Part shown: one piece after another, positions 24,611 to 37,492 of the stretch
How positions within the stretch are numbered: position 1 is the stretch's first letter
Layout: each line of letters begins with the position of its first letter
Assembly: GCA_013398955.1 (NCBI GenBank)
Contig: VWPU01001227.1
Location: forward strand, 1 to 64,000
Source of the DNA: Callaeas wilsoni
Taxonomy: Eukaryota > Chordata > Aves > Passeriformes > Callaeidae
Direction: 5' to 3'
DNA length: 64,000 nucleotides
Made by a program: the position numbers and the translations under genes
The notes under the pieces: generated by a model
Databases searched by the model: none
Told to the model about the DNA's origin: nothing
What the model saw: only the letters and a program-made list of their open reading frames with translations

Positions 24611-24709
24611 AATGAAAAACCTTTGAGTACAGCACCTGTGAGAGCTAGAAGAGNGATGAAAAACCTTTGAGTACAGTACCAGTATCAGCACCTGTGAGAG
24701 CTAGAAGAG
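24611..24709 (+). repeat. Imperfect tandem duplication around an ambiguous base
   Basis: Copy 1 (24611–24653) and copy 2 (24655–24709) share ATGAAAAACCTTTGAGTACA and CACCTGTGAGAGCTAGAAGA. Copy 2 carries a 12-nt insertion. The single N of the window (24654) lies exactly between them, which suggests a patched assembly join. Confidence 0.8.
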
Positions 24710-25081
24710 GGGAGAGAGTGCCAGTGGGGGAGACCACCTCCAAAGCTGAAACTGAGTTCTGGCTCAGGACAAGTGGTTCAGCTTCTGGATCATCTCCCCT
24801 GCTGTCTGTTTTTGTTTAGATTTCTTAATTCTCCTCTCTCAACAAGAGACAAAGGGGTTGAGTGCATGTAAATGATTAGTTGTGGTTCAGTTGATTTAAC
24901 TGCAGTTATCATCTGGAGTTGTAAATAAAACACGAATGTCAGCATGCCAGATCATCTGTTTTTATCTCTTTTTTATGAAAATTGATTCTAACTGTATTTA
25001 TATATATAACTTTGCTGTTAATGTGCTTTAAAAAACCCCAACCACTAGCGCTTTTTATTTTGTCTTTTTGTTTCACCCCAG

Positions 25082-25189
25082 TGGCACGCGTTATCCAGAG
25101 AAGAGCAAGCGAAATACTATGAACTGGCAAGAAAGGAGCGACAGCTTCACATGCAGCTGTACCCAGGCTGGTCCGCACGGGATAACTAT
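25082..25189 (+). CDS. TCF7L2: TCF7L2 coding exon, HMG box second half (likely human exon 11)
   Basis: The exon is 108 nt (36 codons) with acceptor TTTCACCCCAG and donor GTAGGT at 25190, phase 0 in and out. It encodes [18 protein letters not shown], then [18 protein letters not shown]. This is helix 3 and the C-terminal extension of the HMG box. Together with the previous exon it forms the complete DNA-binding domain, about 760 bp apart in the genome. Confidence 0.98.
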
Positions 25190-28100
25190 GTAGGTTCCTC
25201 TGCAGGTGGAAACTTTTTTAGTAGTAGAGCTTGTAGAAATGTCTGTGTGACCTGCTGAGCTACGACCACACATTGCACACAAGCACTGCGGGGAAAGCCT
25301 CAGGACCCCAATCTGGTAACAGCAGCGGGCGCTTCCTTCGGCGATACCAAAACTTCTGGGGGTTAATTCCCAGCCCTCCACTTGGAAGAGGCTTCCTGGC
25401 TGGGACTAGTAAGGGTTTAGAACTGGTGGGGTTAAGAGTAGAGCTCTGTCGAAAAAGTCTTCCCTTCACTTTTACCAGCATCTGGAAATGCTGTTTGGCT
25501 TGTTGGTCATTTTGAATTCCATTTTTTAAAACAAAATTAAAAATCACCCTAGTATGGCTCCTCTCCTTTCCACCAAAAGAGACAAATCATTAGTGTCTTG
25601 TGCTTATCTGTATGAGAGTAGAGTGGAAAGTGGAAGAATGACTTATCCTAGCTTCAGAGAAGGCCTGGCAAAACCCAAAGCATTATATGTTTGAAAGTCT
25701 TACTCTCAAGTGGGGTTAAATGAGTTATTCCATGCTCTACAGTTGTATATTTTGTTTATGTTTTCTTTTTCATGCCCATGTTACTTTTTCCCCCACTACC
25801 CTCCTCATTTTTTAAAAAGTGTGTTGGAATATGTGGTCAATTAATGGATTGTTTTTAAGATTGATTCCTCCCTCCACTTTCCAGAAAGCCTGTTTTGGAG
25901 GTAAAAGTGGTAGATTTTTCCCTGTTAAAAAGCATAAGACCAGCTTTATAACCCCTAGTACTATATAGCTCCTTCCATGAAGGGTAAGCAGTGCAGATGG
26001 TAATAAGTGTTTGCAAGCCTAAGCCCATAAATTCTTGACAGATTTGTGGATTGGTGAGAACTCTAAACCCTTTTTAATAGAATTATAGCAGCATCTTGAT
26101 TATTTTTTTTAAGTTAAGTAAAAATCACCTAAAACTTCCAAGGTCTCTAACTCTGTAATAAACACTGCTCCTTGCCTTCTAGTCGACTTCCCTGCGGGTT
26201 TGGGGATCAGCAGCTCTAAGATTGATGTCAGTTTTGTGTAGAGTTACACATTATGGTTTTGTTGAAATGTGTCTCTTCCATCCTCATCATTATCATTGCC
26301 TGTTTCACCATAAATAACCCATTTTGCTGTATATGACAATACTTTCCTCTGTGGATCTGCATTTTCACGTGTATGGGTGGGAAGAAGCCAGTTCAGAGTC
26401 TGCAGTAAAGCCAGGAGAAGCAGCGGCAGCTCTTTACACTCTTCTGCCATTGCAGTGGTGGAGAATACACATGCTCATTTATTTAGCAAGATGTACTTAA
26501 GGACACTTTTTCAAATCCTTCTGTTTTCTTCATCGTCTTTTCTTTCCACTGGGCTCAGCTCTCCCTCCTTGGTCATTGCAGGTATACCTGTGCAAGCTCG
26601 ATTGTCCTTCCAGTTCAGAATATTCTCGATTCTGTGCTCCTCGGAGGAGACCTTTTTAAGCCTGATGAGGCACAGCTCCTTCTTAGCACATTTTCCTTCC
26701 TTTTTCAGCACAGTCTGGCCTGAGGCTGTCAGACCATAGGCTCGAGGTAGTTCCTCAGCACTGTGCAGTATCGTCGTCTTGGGTGTTCAAAAGGGAGTGT
26801 AGGCTCAACTGAGGTTTCGAGATTGCTCATTCTGCGCAGTGACTGTGCCACCGACAGATGGGCATGTACAAAGCCTCAGTGTTTAGGACCTTTTACTTTT
26901 GTCCTCACTGTGTGAACACTGAGAAACCCTTTCTTCTCAAGCTAAAAAGGACAGGATGAGAAAGCCGGTGCTTTCCCAGCGGCTTGATGCTGTACCCCCA
27001 AGTGACCTTCAGGGGGAACCTTCCTGCCTGAGGAGAGCGTGGTACCTTTGCATCATCCGCAGGATTTATGTCTCCTCTCCTGGTCCATTCACAGCTCTCC
27101 TGAGTGCCCCTCCTCCCTCAGCCGTTTGTAGGGTCTTGAGCCTTTCACACATCTAGCAGGGGAGCGACTTTGGGCTGCTTGAAGTGGTTAAATTGTTAAG
27201 CACCTCACATCAGGCTCAAGGATAAGGCCAGCGATAGCCCAAGTCTTCAGAGACAGGAGCAGTGCATTCAGGAAATGCAGCTTTCAGCCTCGTGGCTTGT
27301 TGGTGTCACAAGGCACGTTGGCTCTTCCTGAGATCTAATATAAGATGTGTAGCAATGCTGAGTGCTGGACTCAGAAGTATGTAAGGGTCCAGTCACCTCA
27401 CCCACTGCTTGTCTGGAAAATTAGTGCCAAAGAGCTCTGCAGACTTATCAAAACCCATGTTGGTTTGGCTCTGGAGAGGGAGCTGCCAAAATGGTTAGCA
27501 GGTATTTGCATCCATATTTACTTGCAGCATAAAAATTTGTATAGTACAATGACAGAAAATGTTCCAATCTGCTCAAGCCTTGGGAGGACAATCTTAGGCA
27601 AAGACAAAATGGTGTCTTCTGCAGAGCACTTGAAAAACTGCTGCCACAGTTCCTTCCTTAAGTCCATATATTAATTTAGCTACGTAGTCTAATATCCTCT
27701 TGTAGAACAGAAATTGAACAAGCAAACTAGATGATTCTTCTCCCTGTTTCCTTGGAAAAGGGTATAAAGAAGCTGATGGGACCCCTGTACATTCCTTTTT
27801 AGGAAGTTTTAAAAGCTTGTGTTGAAAAAGAATAAGAAATTCCTGGTCCCTGGCTGACATTCTTGTAGATCAGCTGTTTTTAACAGATTGCTCCCTAAAG
27901 GTATTACAGTACTTTAATACCTGGTTTGAAGAGCTTGTGAAAGGCAGGTGACTCCTGACCTTTGTTCTGGCTGGCCCTCGAGTGAAGAAGTTATAAGGTC
28001 TCAAATTGAAATAGCCCTTGAATTCCCAAATGTACTGCAAAAATTAAGCAAATTTGCCACAGATGCAGTCTGTAATTATGCCATTGGCCTCCTTGAGATT

Positions 28101-29964
28101 AAATAAAAGTCAGGCTTATGATCTTGAGGCAATTGGTTACATTGTTGAAAGCTGGAAAAAATTCACTGATTTTTGCAGAGTTACTGTCAATCTAGATCAA
28201 TATAGATGGAGCAGAGTCTGAGCCTCTTGCATCTTTATGTGATCTGTGGATTTCAAGATACCATGGTTTTCCCTATTCTGTTCTCAAGGAGCTTTAGGAG
28301 CAATGCTTGTCTGCCTTTCCTGCCTGTCATGTTAGACTGATGGCTGCTCTAGCAATTGACAGCTTCCATATCCTGAAAATTACCTCAGAGGTGTCGGAGA
28401 TGATCTGTCATCAGCATCCAGGCTACAGGATTATGTGCATGTTGTTTAAAGTTCCTTTAAGATGGATGGTGCACACAGCTTTTTCCATCTCCAGAAGGAT
28501 CTCATAAACCTGGAGCAGCCTGGACAGCAGGATGGCAGTTTACAACCCTGAGCAAGCAAGGGGGAATGAGTAAAGAAGCCCCATGCCACAAGGCCAGCTT
28601 TGTGGAGGAAAAACAGGACAGTGATGAATCAATATTCTACGTTCATGTTGGGGGATTTTTTAATAATACATTCCAGGAAACCTATCATAGGGAGCATCCC
28701 GAATGTGGATGTGCCATGCCGAAGCTCATCTTAATTGTGTATCTGGGATCCGTCTACTGAGGAAGATGCCCACTGGGTGGGAGAACCTCTTGGCTTTCCC
28801 AGATACATCCAACCCTTCAAAAGTTCTGTGAGGTTCCTTCTTCTAAGATATGTTTGCTGCCCCTTGACCACAAGGGACTGCTGCTCTGAGGTCTTCTCAC
28901 CAGCTGTGCTTGCTACCATGTCTTCAAAAGCCAGGAATTCTTGTGCTGTTCACAGCTGATGTTGCTGGCCCAAAAGTTGTTGCTTTTAGCATTTGGGGAG
29001 CTGTGAAAATGAAATTACTCTGTTGCCTATGCTGGCCTTGTTGTACTGCTCTGTAAACCCTGTACCTCAGTTTTAGAGGAGTTTTCTTGGAAAAACAGCT
29101 TTTCTCTTTTGAGCTGTTCCTATTACTTTATATTTTTCTATTAGTAAGCAATTACTGTGTTTCCACAGAAGTTGAGCTTCCAGTTGTACTCTTCCAGTTG
29201 TACTCTCCCGCACTGTTGGAGGGAAAGAGGAAGGACTTTTCTCCCTCCAGTCAAAAACTGTAACAAATTTCATCATCTTGTGATACAGTGTTTGGGAAAG
29301 GGATAGAGTTTAGCAAAATATTACTGGTTGTTTCCTTGTGATAGAGCAAAATGTGGGAAGGGTCTTGGCTATGTCTGGATTTTTTTTCTTGTCCTGGCGT
29401 TGCTTTCTAAGTTGCCAGTAGAACTATAAAATTGCAGGTTAGGATTTGCTCATTACTGTGGCTTCCTGGTCTGCTTGAATGCTTGGGGTTTGATGCTGAG
29501 GAACTCCAGGAGCTCAGTCTGACCTCACTCTCCCCACTCTAATCTCCCTCTCCTTCTCCTCCCTGCCCCACCAATACATGACCACAAATGATTCTTGAGA
29601 CTTCTGCATGCAGGAGTGTACACATAATTTTGGCTTTGTGACGATCTTAGCTCAAAAGTAGCATCTTGCAAGTCCTTCTGCCCCCTCCCCAGCTGCCCAT
29701 GGCCTTGATGGGTGTTAGCACGGCAGGGGCTGCAGTGAGGCAGTCTGAAAAGTCACGGGGTGGGCAGGCAGAGTCAATCCCAGGGTGCAGCATCTCCTTG
29801 GGGCCCCTCAGACTTACCTGCACAGGGGTGAGCCAGTGTCACATTTTGGTGTCCCCCCTTGGGAGCTTCCTGCTCCAGCCACAGCCTCATTGCTTGGTGC
29901 CCTCTTGCAAGGACACTTGTTTGGGGTTTTTTTAATCCTTCTCGTTTGTGTATGTTTTCTGCAG
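25190..29964 (+). other. TCF7L2: Intron, 4.8 kb
   Basis: No recognised coding exon or transposon. A short tandem repeat of CTTCCAGTTGTACT occurs at about 29176–29205. Open frames here are short and have no recognisable features. Confidence 0.75.
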
Positions 29965-30013
29965 GGAAAGAAGAAGAAGAGGAAAAGGGATAAGCAGCCG
30001 GGAGAGACCAATG
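29965..30013 (+). CDS. TCF7L2: TCF7L2 coding exon, basic tail/NLS (likely human exon 12)
   Basis: The exon is 49 nt with acceptor TTTTCTGCAG and donor GTAAGT at 30014, phase 0 in and 1 out. It encodes GKKKKRKRDKQPGETN. The Lys/Arg cluster is the nuclear localisation signal and basic tail that supports DNA bending by the HMG box. The one base it leaves (G) can be joined by several downstream acceptors, which makes this the branching point for C-terminal isoforms. Confidence 0.97.
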
Positions 30014-30562
30014 GTAAGTAAAAATAAGCCTGAACCTCTTGCTTAGTGGAAGTGTGGCAGTCCTGGTGTGACCCTTGTAGGTACGGGGGAGGTGGGCACA
30101 GGTCTCCTGGCCTCAGGGGAGCCAGTCCCTATGCTAGACAGCTTTTTTTTTTAAAATGCACTCCAATTATTCACGCGTTACCGCCCTTCTAAAACTAGTA
30201 ACCCAGCCATTGCATGTCAGAGCCTCGTGTGGCATCAGCCGAGTTTGTCCGTGCTAGCTGCCGAGCCTGTAACGCAGAGCCGTAGCTGTAATGCCTATGC
30301 CACCGTTTATCCGGCGGGCCGCTTCCTCCGCGCATCCGTGTGCGTGCGTGCGTGTCTGTGTGTGTGTGCTGGTCATTTGGGCTGTCCCTGGATGTCCTGA
30401 TGCATGCCTTACAGTGGTAAATCGCACCCATTTTAAATTAAGGAGGTTTGCCATTCTATATAGGAAATTAGAAATACTGCATAGGCAATCTCATAGTCGA
30501 CCTTGAAGAAGCCCTAACTTAGTTTTTTTGAAGCCTTTGTATAATTTGTTCTTTTTTTTCAG

Positions 30563-30613
30563 AACACAGCGAATGTTTCCTAAATCCTTGCCTTTCACTT
30601 CCTCCGATTACAG
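30563..30613 (+). CDS. TCF7L2: TCF7L2 alternative exon EHSECFLNPC (likely human exon 13)
   Basis: The exon is 51 nt with acceptor CTTTTTTTTCAG and donor GTGCTA at 30614, phase 1 in and out. It encodes EHSECFLNPCLSLPPIT. Since it is a multiple of three and symmetric in phase, it can be included or skipped without changing the frame, which suits a cassette exon. The donor is weak (GTGCTA), consistent with optional use. Confidence 0.95.
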
Positions 30614-31554
30614 GTGCTAACGTCATTTTGAGTCATTTAAAATAGTTTATAAACTGCTTTTTAATTTTTTTTCCTGCCATTATAGATTTTAACATTAAAC
30701 ACTTATGACATTAAGAAAAAAATACCATCCACACGTTTTGATAGTATTTATTATCTATATATCTTTATATCTATTATGTTTGATAGTATTTTTTAATTTT
30801 GTTTTTTGTTTTTGTAACAATTGCTATTAAAACAGTAATACAGTAAAAATAACGCAAGAGTTGTACTAACTGTGCAAATTGAATATGCAGTATTTCTTTA
30901 AAGAGACTGATTAAGAATGGAAGCAAGTCAGTAATGAACCTCCTTAATCTAATGGCATTTTTCATGGCTCCCACTAAGTCTTCTCACATTAGCATGCATA
31001 CGCATTTTTTTATTATTATTTTAGTTTTCGATCTTTTTTTTTTTTCCTTTCTGCTCAAGCCTATTCATTGCAATTCACTAGCTATACTAACTCAGCACCT
31101 TGCCATGCTTTACATTTTATTTTCTGGCTGATACTAACATACTCATTCCGCAATCTGCTTATTCTTATCCATTCTTTTAAATACAAATTAATGAAAACAA
31201 GTAAATTGAATGTTATTCCAAAAGCTGCATTATCCCAGGAGATATAATTTCCTTTTTTTTTTCCTTTCTTTTTTTTTTCTCTTATTTTGTATCTGAGTTG
31301 AAGAAAAAAGCATGTTCAGGATCTAACTTCCATACTCAGCTTCTTTTCTTCCTTTTTCCCCCCTCTTAAAAAAAAAAAAAGAGAATAAAAAAACCCAGCC
31401 CAAATTAATCTTGCCTGAAACATCCTGCTAGACCAACCACAATGACTTTTCTCTACCTGCTCTCTTAAAAGGGAAAGAAACAGTCCTTTATAAAGGGATA
31501 CTGCAGCTTTAATTGCAACAGCTAATCTCAAGAGTTGAATAAAAATGTAATTAT

Positions 31555-31780
31555 CACTTTTTTTTTAACTTTTAAATCAAAAGTCAATATTTGCAATTAA
31601 TAACGAGGACATTGATTTTTATTCCCTTTTTTATTTTTATTTTTTCCTTATTTTTACCTTTCTCTTTTTTCTCCCCTTTTCTCTCTTCCTCTCTCTCTCT
31701 CTCTCTCTCTCACTCCCCCCTCTCCCCTTTTCTTTTTTTCCTCTCTCCCTTTTCTGCTCGCTTTTCTTGAACTCATTCAG
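31555..31780 (+). promoter_or_regulatory. TCF7L2: Long pyrimidine tract before alternative exon
   Basis: About 225 nt dominated by T and C, including (CT)11 at 31689–31710, lead into the acceptor of the 31781 exon. Such tracts are typical binding regions for PTB-type splicing repressors and U2AF. The regulatory role is inferred. Confidence 0.4.
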
Positions 31781-31853
31781 ACCTGAGCGCTCCTAAGAAA
31801 TGCCGAGCGCGCTTTGGCCTTGATCAACAGAATAACTGGTGCGGCCCCTGCAG
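31781..31853 (+). CDS. TCF7L2: TCF7L2 alternative C-clamp exon A (likely human exon 14)
   Basis: The exon is 73 nt with acceptor AACTCATTCAG and donor GTGTGT at 31854, phase 1 in and 2 out. It encodes [18 protein letters not shown] then NWCGPC. Joined to the last exon it completes the C-clamp, a Cys-rich second DNA-binding module with [18 protein letters not shown] followed by RKKKC, that recognises GC-rich helper sites. Its sister exon at 32448 has the same length and phases, and 17 of 25 residues are identical. If both are included the frame shifts to a stop at 32488–32490, giving a short (S-type) tail. Confidence 0.96.
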
Positions 31854-32447
31854 GTGTGTATAGTTTTCCCAGACTCGCTATGGCTGATTTGCAGCTGGTT
31901 TATTTGGTACTTTCCCCTTTTTTTTCCTGCCTTGTTGCTTTGTAGCTCTGTGTTGTGATCTAGAAGACACAAGGGAGTGGGACACTGCCATCAGTTATCG
32001 TCTTTCCGAAAGGGTTTTGCTTATTTTTTTTTTCCTTTGTTGGTTGGTTGTGTTGGTTTTTTTTTTTGCCTTCCTCTTTGCTGCTGCTAGTCAAAAACCC
32101 ACTGTAAAACAGCATCAACCTTAAGCCCATCTGATCCGTGGCTCAACCACGCTCCTGCCTTCCAAGCCTCCACCCGAGGAAAGTGTCTCCCAAAGCCCTT
32201 GATAACGCGGCACTGAGTGCAGTACTGACACCACACAGGCTCATGGCTGTGTCGGAGGTGGTTTTTTTGTTTTCCTTTGGCTCATTGTGAAAATCCTGTT
32301 TTCCTTCCTGCCCTTGGTGCGAGGGGAGATTACCAAATAAAACGGAGGTGACTGAAAGCTGAACGTAGCTGTAGCTAAGATGACGCAGACCAAATGAGCT
32401 CTATCCACCATTGTGTTGTATTTTTTGTGTTTACCTTATGCTAACAG

Positions 32448-32520
32448 ATGCAAATACTCCAAAGAAGTGTCGGGCATTGTTCGGGCTTGACCGACAGAGT
32501 TTATGGTGCAAACCATGCAG
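32448..32520 (+). CDS. TCF7L2: TCF7L2 alternative C-clamp exon B (likely human exon 15)
   Basis: The exon is 73 nt with acceptor TTATGCTAACAG and donor GTATAA at 32521, phase 1 in and 2 out. It encodes [18 protein letters not shown] then LWCKPC. It is a tandem duplicate of the 31781 exon and keeps the three Cys, but has [12 protein letters not shown] in place of [12 protein letters not shown]. Used alone, it keeps the E-type frame into the last exon. After the other copy it reads [14 protein letters not shown] and stops, giving the S-type end. Confidence 0.95.
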
Positions 32521-35500
32521 GTATAAAACTACCCATTAGGCCTTTTGGGGAAATAAAAGCAATCTGTCCTCTTAGTGCATTTGTGTGATTTTATTTTTTT
32601 AATCTTTTTTCCCCACTCCCCACCTTTCTCTCTCCCACAGCATCAATTGCTAATAATCTTTGATCTTTGGAATTTCTTGCTAATTTAATGCCATTTTCTC
32701 TCTTTCTTTACCAATAACCTCTCCCTGGTGGTAGAACTGGGAACAAGAAAACTCAAAGTCCTTAAAGCTGGCAGTTTTTTGGCATTTTTTTGGTTATTTA
32801 TTCCAGATTGTCAGCAAAATTAATCTTTAGCTGGACATATACATTTTGTCTTTCATTTGAGTCTGTGTTCCCTGCCTGCAAAAGCTTTTTAAAAAGGCTC
32901 TGGGATCTGCAGCACTAGTGTTTTTCTCATGATTAGAGATGTAAAAGCCAGTGTTTACAGCTTATATTGTATTCATTCTTTTGGTATTATCTGAAAAACT
33001 AAACAGCTACCTGTTGGCTTCTATGCCTCAGTAAGGTTTATGTAGCTATAATTTTTTTTAATTATCCGAAATCTTTTTTTCTAATCCCAAAAATATATTT
33101 TTTCTTAAATTTTATCACAACAAGTGAGCTGTAAACGTCTGAGCTCTCAACAAAACTAATTACAGCTTTAGTAGCACAGTTTCCAGCATTAAAAGGAGAT
33201 GAAAGACATCAGAGTGCCCAAATTCCGGCAGCCCATGTTCTACTGGAGTTTAATTCCATGTGTAACTCAGTACGTACTTCTTTCTTGGTGGAGGGATACC
33301 GAGTAGTTCTTTTCTCATTCCTTTTTCCTTATATGATCGCATTTGGTTAAATTTGTTGTTTCTTTATTCTGATACAAGCAGTCTTTGAATTTGGAATACT
33401 ATGATGGTAGGTATTTCAACCCAAACCACACTCTGTGTGTAGTGATTCCTCTCCCACATTTTCCCCTCTTACTCATGCCAGTCCCATGTGCTCCATCTCA
33501 TTTAGAATGTAGCTCAGCCGTCCATCGTATTTTGTGTATGCACGCAGTCTTGTCTGTGCTTAGTGTCGAGGAGAACACGGATTGAGGGTGGTGGTGTGTG
33601 TCACTGTTCCAGAGGAGGCACCAGAAATGCCTCCTGCAGGCTGTGTGTTGTCCCATCTGAGGCATGGTAGTGCGGGGTGTTGGGGTTTAGGTATCAGTAC
33701 CAGGACATGTGTTTAACAAGCTGGGAAAGCAGCAGTTTCTTAGGGCTTAAAGGGTGAAGGGTTCAGTCCAGAAGAGCTGAGTAGCTACTTCACTGTGTCA
33801 GGAGGCTCGAGTCTCGTGCTAGCCAAGGACTCCAGTGCTGTGTTTAGTTAGGCTCTATTCTGTGGTTACTTTGCTGCACACTATCAGCAGATATTTGTGT
33901 AGTCTAGAGATAGAGTATGTGAAGCATGTCAGGCTCTGCATGCCAAGTACCAGAACTGGGGGCACATCTTATTTGTGTTGCTTTATCTTTTCCTGGCTGC
34001 TTAAGTAAGCAACATACTTTTAAAACTACATTTTATCAGCAAGGAAACGTTTTATTTGGTCTGCACAGTGCTTAGGTTACATGCGAAGCATAAAGCCTCT
34101 CTTAACTTACACCAGGTTTTGGTCAGAAGTCTTTTCAGCGCAGCAGGGACTTCAGTGGTACAGCTGATAGTTTTGGACTTACTGATTCAGAGTCAGCTGC
34201 TTTTCCTTTTGTTTTGGTTTGTTTTCTTGTTTTGTTTTGGTTTTTAATGCATGGAGGCATTTTACTACTAGGTATTAGAGCATTTCTCTCCTAGTTCTGG
34301 TCCTAACCATTATAACATTGCATTTACTGGCATGGTAGCATTTTGTAGCACACCTTAGGTAGGTGCTAAAGATGTGCAGTTTGCTACTGTGGTGAAAACT
34401 GAGACATCTTTGCCCACAGCAACTGAATAAACCCTTGCCATCTTCTGTGGCTTTCACTCATGGCAATTGCAGCATTCCAGGTTTCCTGGTGCTGTTCCAG
34501 AGCTAGTTTCAAGGGCAGCACAAGTGGATTCAGGTCTGTTGGTGTTTGCCCTACTGATGTAGCAAGTTAACACTTTCAGAGCAATGCACAAGTGAATAAT
34601 CCTCATTAGTGCTTCTGAGGGGGGATATGTAGTAGTTTTGTTCCAGCCTTTAGGAGAGCAAAACTGAGGCAGAAGTAGTTGTAGTTCCAAGTACTACTAC
34701 TACAAGTAGTATTAGTAGTTCCTTAGATTTTTACTTATTTCCCTTCACCAGAGCTGCCTGGTAATCTTCCCATCTGGTAAAATTAGGCTTGCATGGTTTG
34801 GGGGTTTGCCCTCTGGACCTTTTGTCCCACCTAACCCTAACAGGTACATGACCACAGGCAACACATGGCACAGACTGCGGAAAAGACTCTCCCCTTGAGC
34901 CATCATGATTTAAGTAAATATTCATGTCAGACTACAAGTGGCCACACTATTAAAGAGTTTAGCAAAAGAAGCAATATGCTCCCTTAATCCTAGTCAAAGG
35001 AAAATTACTTCAGGTAGCAGAGCAATGGGTTTGGTTTTTAAAAGGTTGTTAACTCTGCAGTGTCAGAAAGTCAGGTAAACCTGTTTTAAGGCTGCTTTGC
35101 CATGGGAGCTTTCTTTCAGGCCACAGAACTTAAATAATATTTAAAAATTAGTTTGAAGTGCTGGCATAGTAGATTCAAACTGCCTCCAGTTAAGTAATTC
35201 CCTGCCCTGTAGGTTCAGAGCAGTCCAGCTGAATGACTCTTGGACCCCTGTCAATGAGGCAGGCAGAGCTTGGATCTCTGCTTGCAAGTAATTTTAATTT
35301 GGGGTTAGAGAGGGAGTCCTGTAGTCTCCAGATTGTAAGAACAAGTAATATTGGTGAGCTTTGTGGAGCTTAACTGTCCTGCTTTGCCACTGGAGCTGTA
35401 CAGAAGGTCCAAACAGGAACTGTGGCACTGGTAGTGCTGCACAGCTGAAGTAGGAAGTGGTGAGAGAGGAGAGGGGAGAAAGAGCAGCAGAACTGACCTT

Positions 35501-37470
35501 AGCCAAGAGCCAGAGATCTCCAGTGTTTTTTGTTGATGGTAGAAGAATTAACAAGGTCTGTTTTGAGCCCACCAAATTAGTTTTTTTCTGTCTTTTAACG
35601 TTGCTCTAATAAAGCATGGTTTACAGCCTTCACCTGCTGTCTTCTATCTTTCTTTCTTTCTTTCTTTTTAACATTTAAGTTGCATGGTTGTCTTTAGTTT
35701 TTAGCATGTATTGATCTGCAGGCTAATGTGGTTAAAACTCTAATAGCCCTAACCCCTTACTTGCCATGTGGCACATGGAGCAGAATCTGAGAGCAGACCT
35801 GAGTCTCTGGAGGAAGGGGTGTCACAGCACTGGTCCCTCACTGAAGCTGGTGCAAGATGGGGTGCTGGGGGTTATTGTTCCCTTCCTGGCTATGGGAGAT
35901 GATATTTTTAACTCCAGGATCAAGCTGGTGTGATCTCCTTTGCAGATGAGAAGCATCTGTCTTCATTGCCTCTAGGGCAGAGCTTGCTTTAACCCAGTCA
36001 AACGCCATACATAGGGGAGAACACTGGTGCCCAGCAGGGGGAACTGGGACCTCCTGGAGTGGAGAATGTTCCCCAGTGACACTCAGCTGCTGTGCCACGC
36101 TCAGGCGCTCCCTCTGATGGAGTTGCTGAGCCGGGGGGATGTATCCACTGGAGAGGGAGAGCAGCCTCCTCCTTCACATTGGTGGCTTTGTGCAGCTTAG
36201 TTGAGCATCCAAAGTTCTTGTGGCAGAGCTGCTCTAGACAGACTTTGTCCTATGCCTTGGGCTGTGTGACATCACTTCAGCACTTCCCATGGGAAGTGTG
36301 ATTGTGGGTAGGAGGGATGGAGAGGCAGCATGCTTAGGGTCAAGGTGGCCACTGGACATCGTTCTGCCAGATGCTGTGGTTGTTTGCCTCATTATTTCTG
36401 TCCTACTGCTAGAATTGTCTTGCACATACTTGGCAAGAGAGATGGTGTGAAACTGTCATCTGTTTTCATTGCTCCTTCACATTATCCAGTGGACAGAGGG
36501 AGGAGAAAAGATCTCTGTCGGGTCACTTATTTATCTGAAGATGAGCAGCTCTTGCGAGACTCTCATATTCGCTGATGTGAAATAAGATCCTTGTTGCTCC
36601 TCACCTTTGTACCTGTCGTCGTGCTCTTCACCTAATGAAATTGGATCCCACTCTGGAGTTACATGGATGGCCTCTCAGAGGAAAACCCCCAAAACACAGA
36701 CAAGCAGCTTCCCAAATCTACCACTCTCCCCTAAAACAAAAAGTAAAACTGAGTCGATTTAAAGCCACAACCTGCAGGCCATACAACCAGTTATTCTTGT
36801 TATTTTGGATCATACTCTGTTTTTCCTGTTCTTTTCCTGGTTTTTTCTTCTGTTTGCTTTGTTTGTTCGTTTTGTTTTTATTTCCCCTCTCTCTTGTTCT
36901 CTCTGTTATATATTCCTCCTGTCTGCCTGACATTTCTGGATTTGGTGTGGTTCTTAACAGAGGAGAAAGCAATGAGCAGTAGTTTGCAGCCGTTCTTGCC
37001 TCCCAGGGGCAGGGCATCGTAAGAGACCACAGGTGACGCAGGTGTAGCGATAGCCCCGTTGAGTTGGACAGCGTTATGGGACATCTTGAGATACCATCAG
37101 CTATCCAGGGTTTTTATTTTAGCAGGATTAAATTACTTTTTAAATTTTTTTTTTTTTCCCATGGAGGAAAGTTTGTAGATTAGAACAGGGGGCTCCAAAA
37201 CCCGTTTATCTGGTTTTCTGATAATTAAAATCAGGAAAGGAGGTGACCTGAAGAGGAGGGGCATGAAGAGACAATTAATTGGTGAATCCTTTCCAAATCT
37301 GTTAGCCGAGGGGAGGTTCCCGAGCGGGCTTGGTGCCGAGGACACCCTGCCAGACACCCAGGATGGCGCGTGGGGCCAGGGTGCCACCCGTGCAGAGCCC
37401 AGAGTAGCTGATTGACGGCTCTTTGCTGTAGATGACTGTCTCCATCAGTGTCTCTGCCCTTTATTCACAG
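32521..37470 (+). other. TCF7L2: Intron, 5 kb
   Basis: No further coding exon recognised between the C-clamp exons and the last exon. It contains a (TTTC)n microsatellite (35641–35668), a short palindromic TACTACTAC/GTAGTA cluster (34680–34725) and poly-T patches. Confidence 0.75.
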
Positions 37471-37492
37471 ATAACTCTCTCCCTGTTTCTAG
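37471..37492 (+). CDS. TCF7L2: Possible alternative 22-nt 5' extension of last exon
   Basis: A good acceptor (CCCTTTATTCACAG) ends at 37470, 22 nt before the main acceptor. After an exon ending in phase 1 (30013 or 30613), it reads DNSLPVSRRKKKCVRYIQG and continues in the E-type frame. After the C-clamp exons (phase 2) it gives an immediate stop. Use of this site is inferred. Confidence 0.35.
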
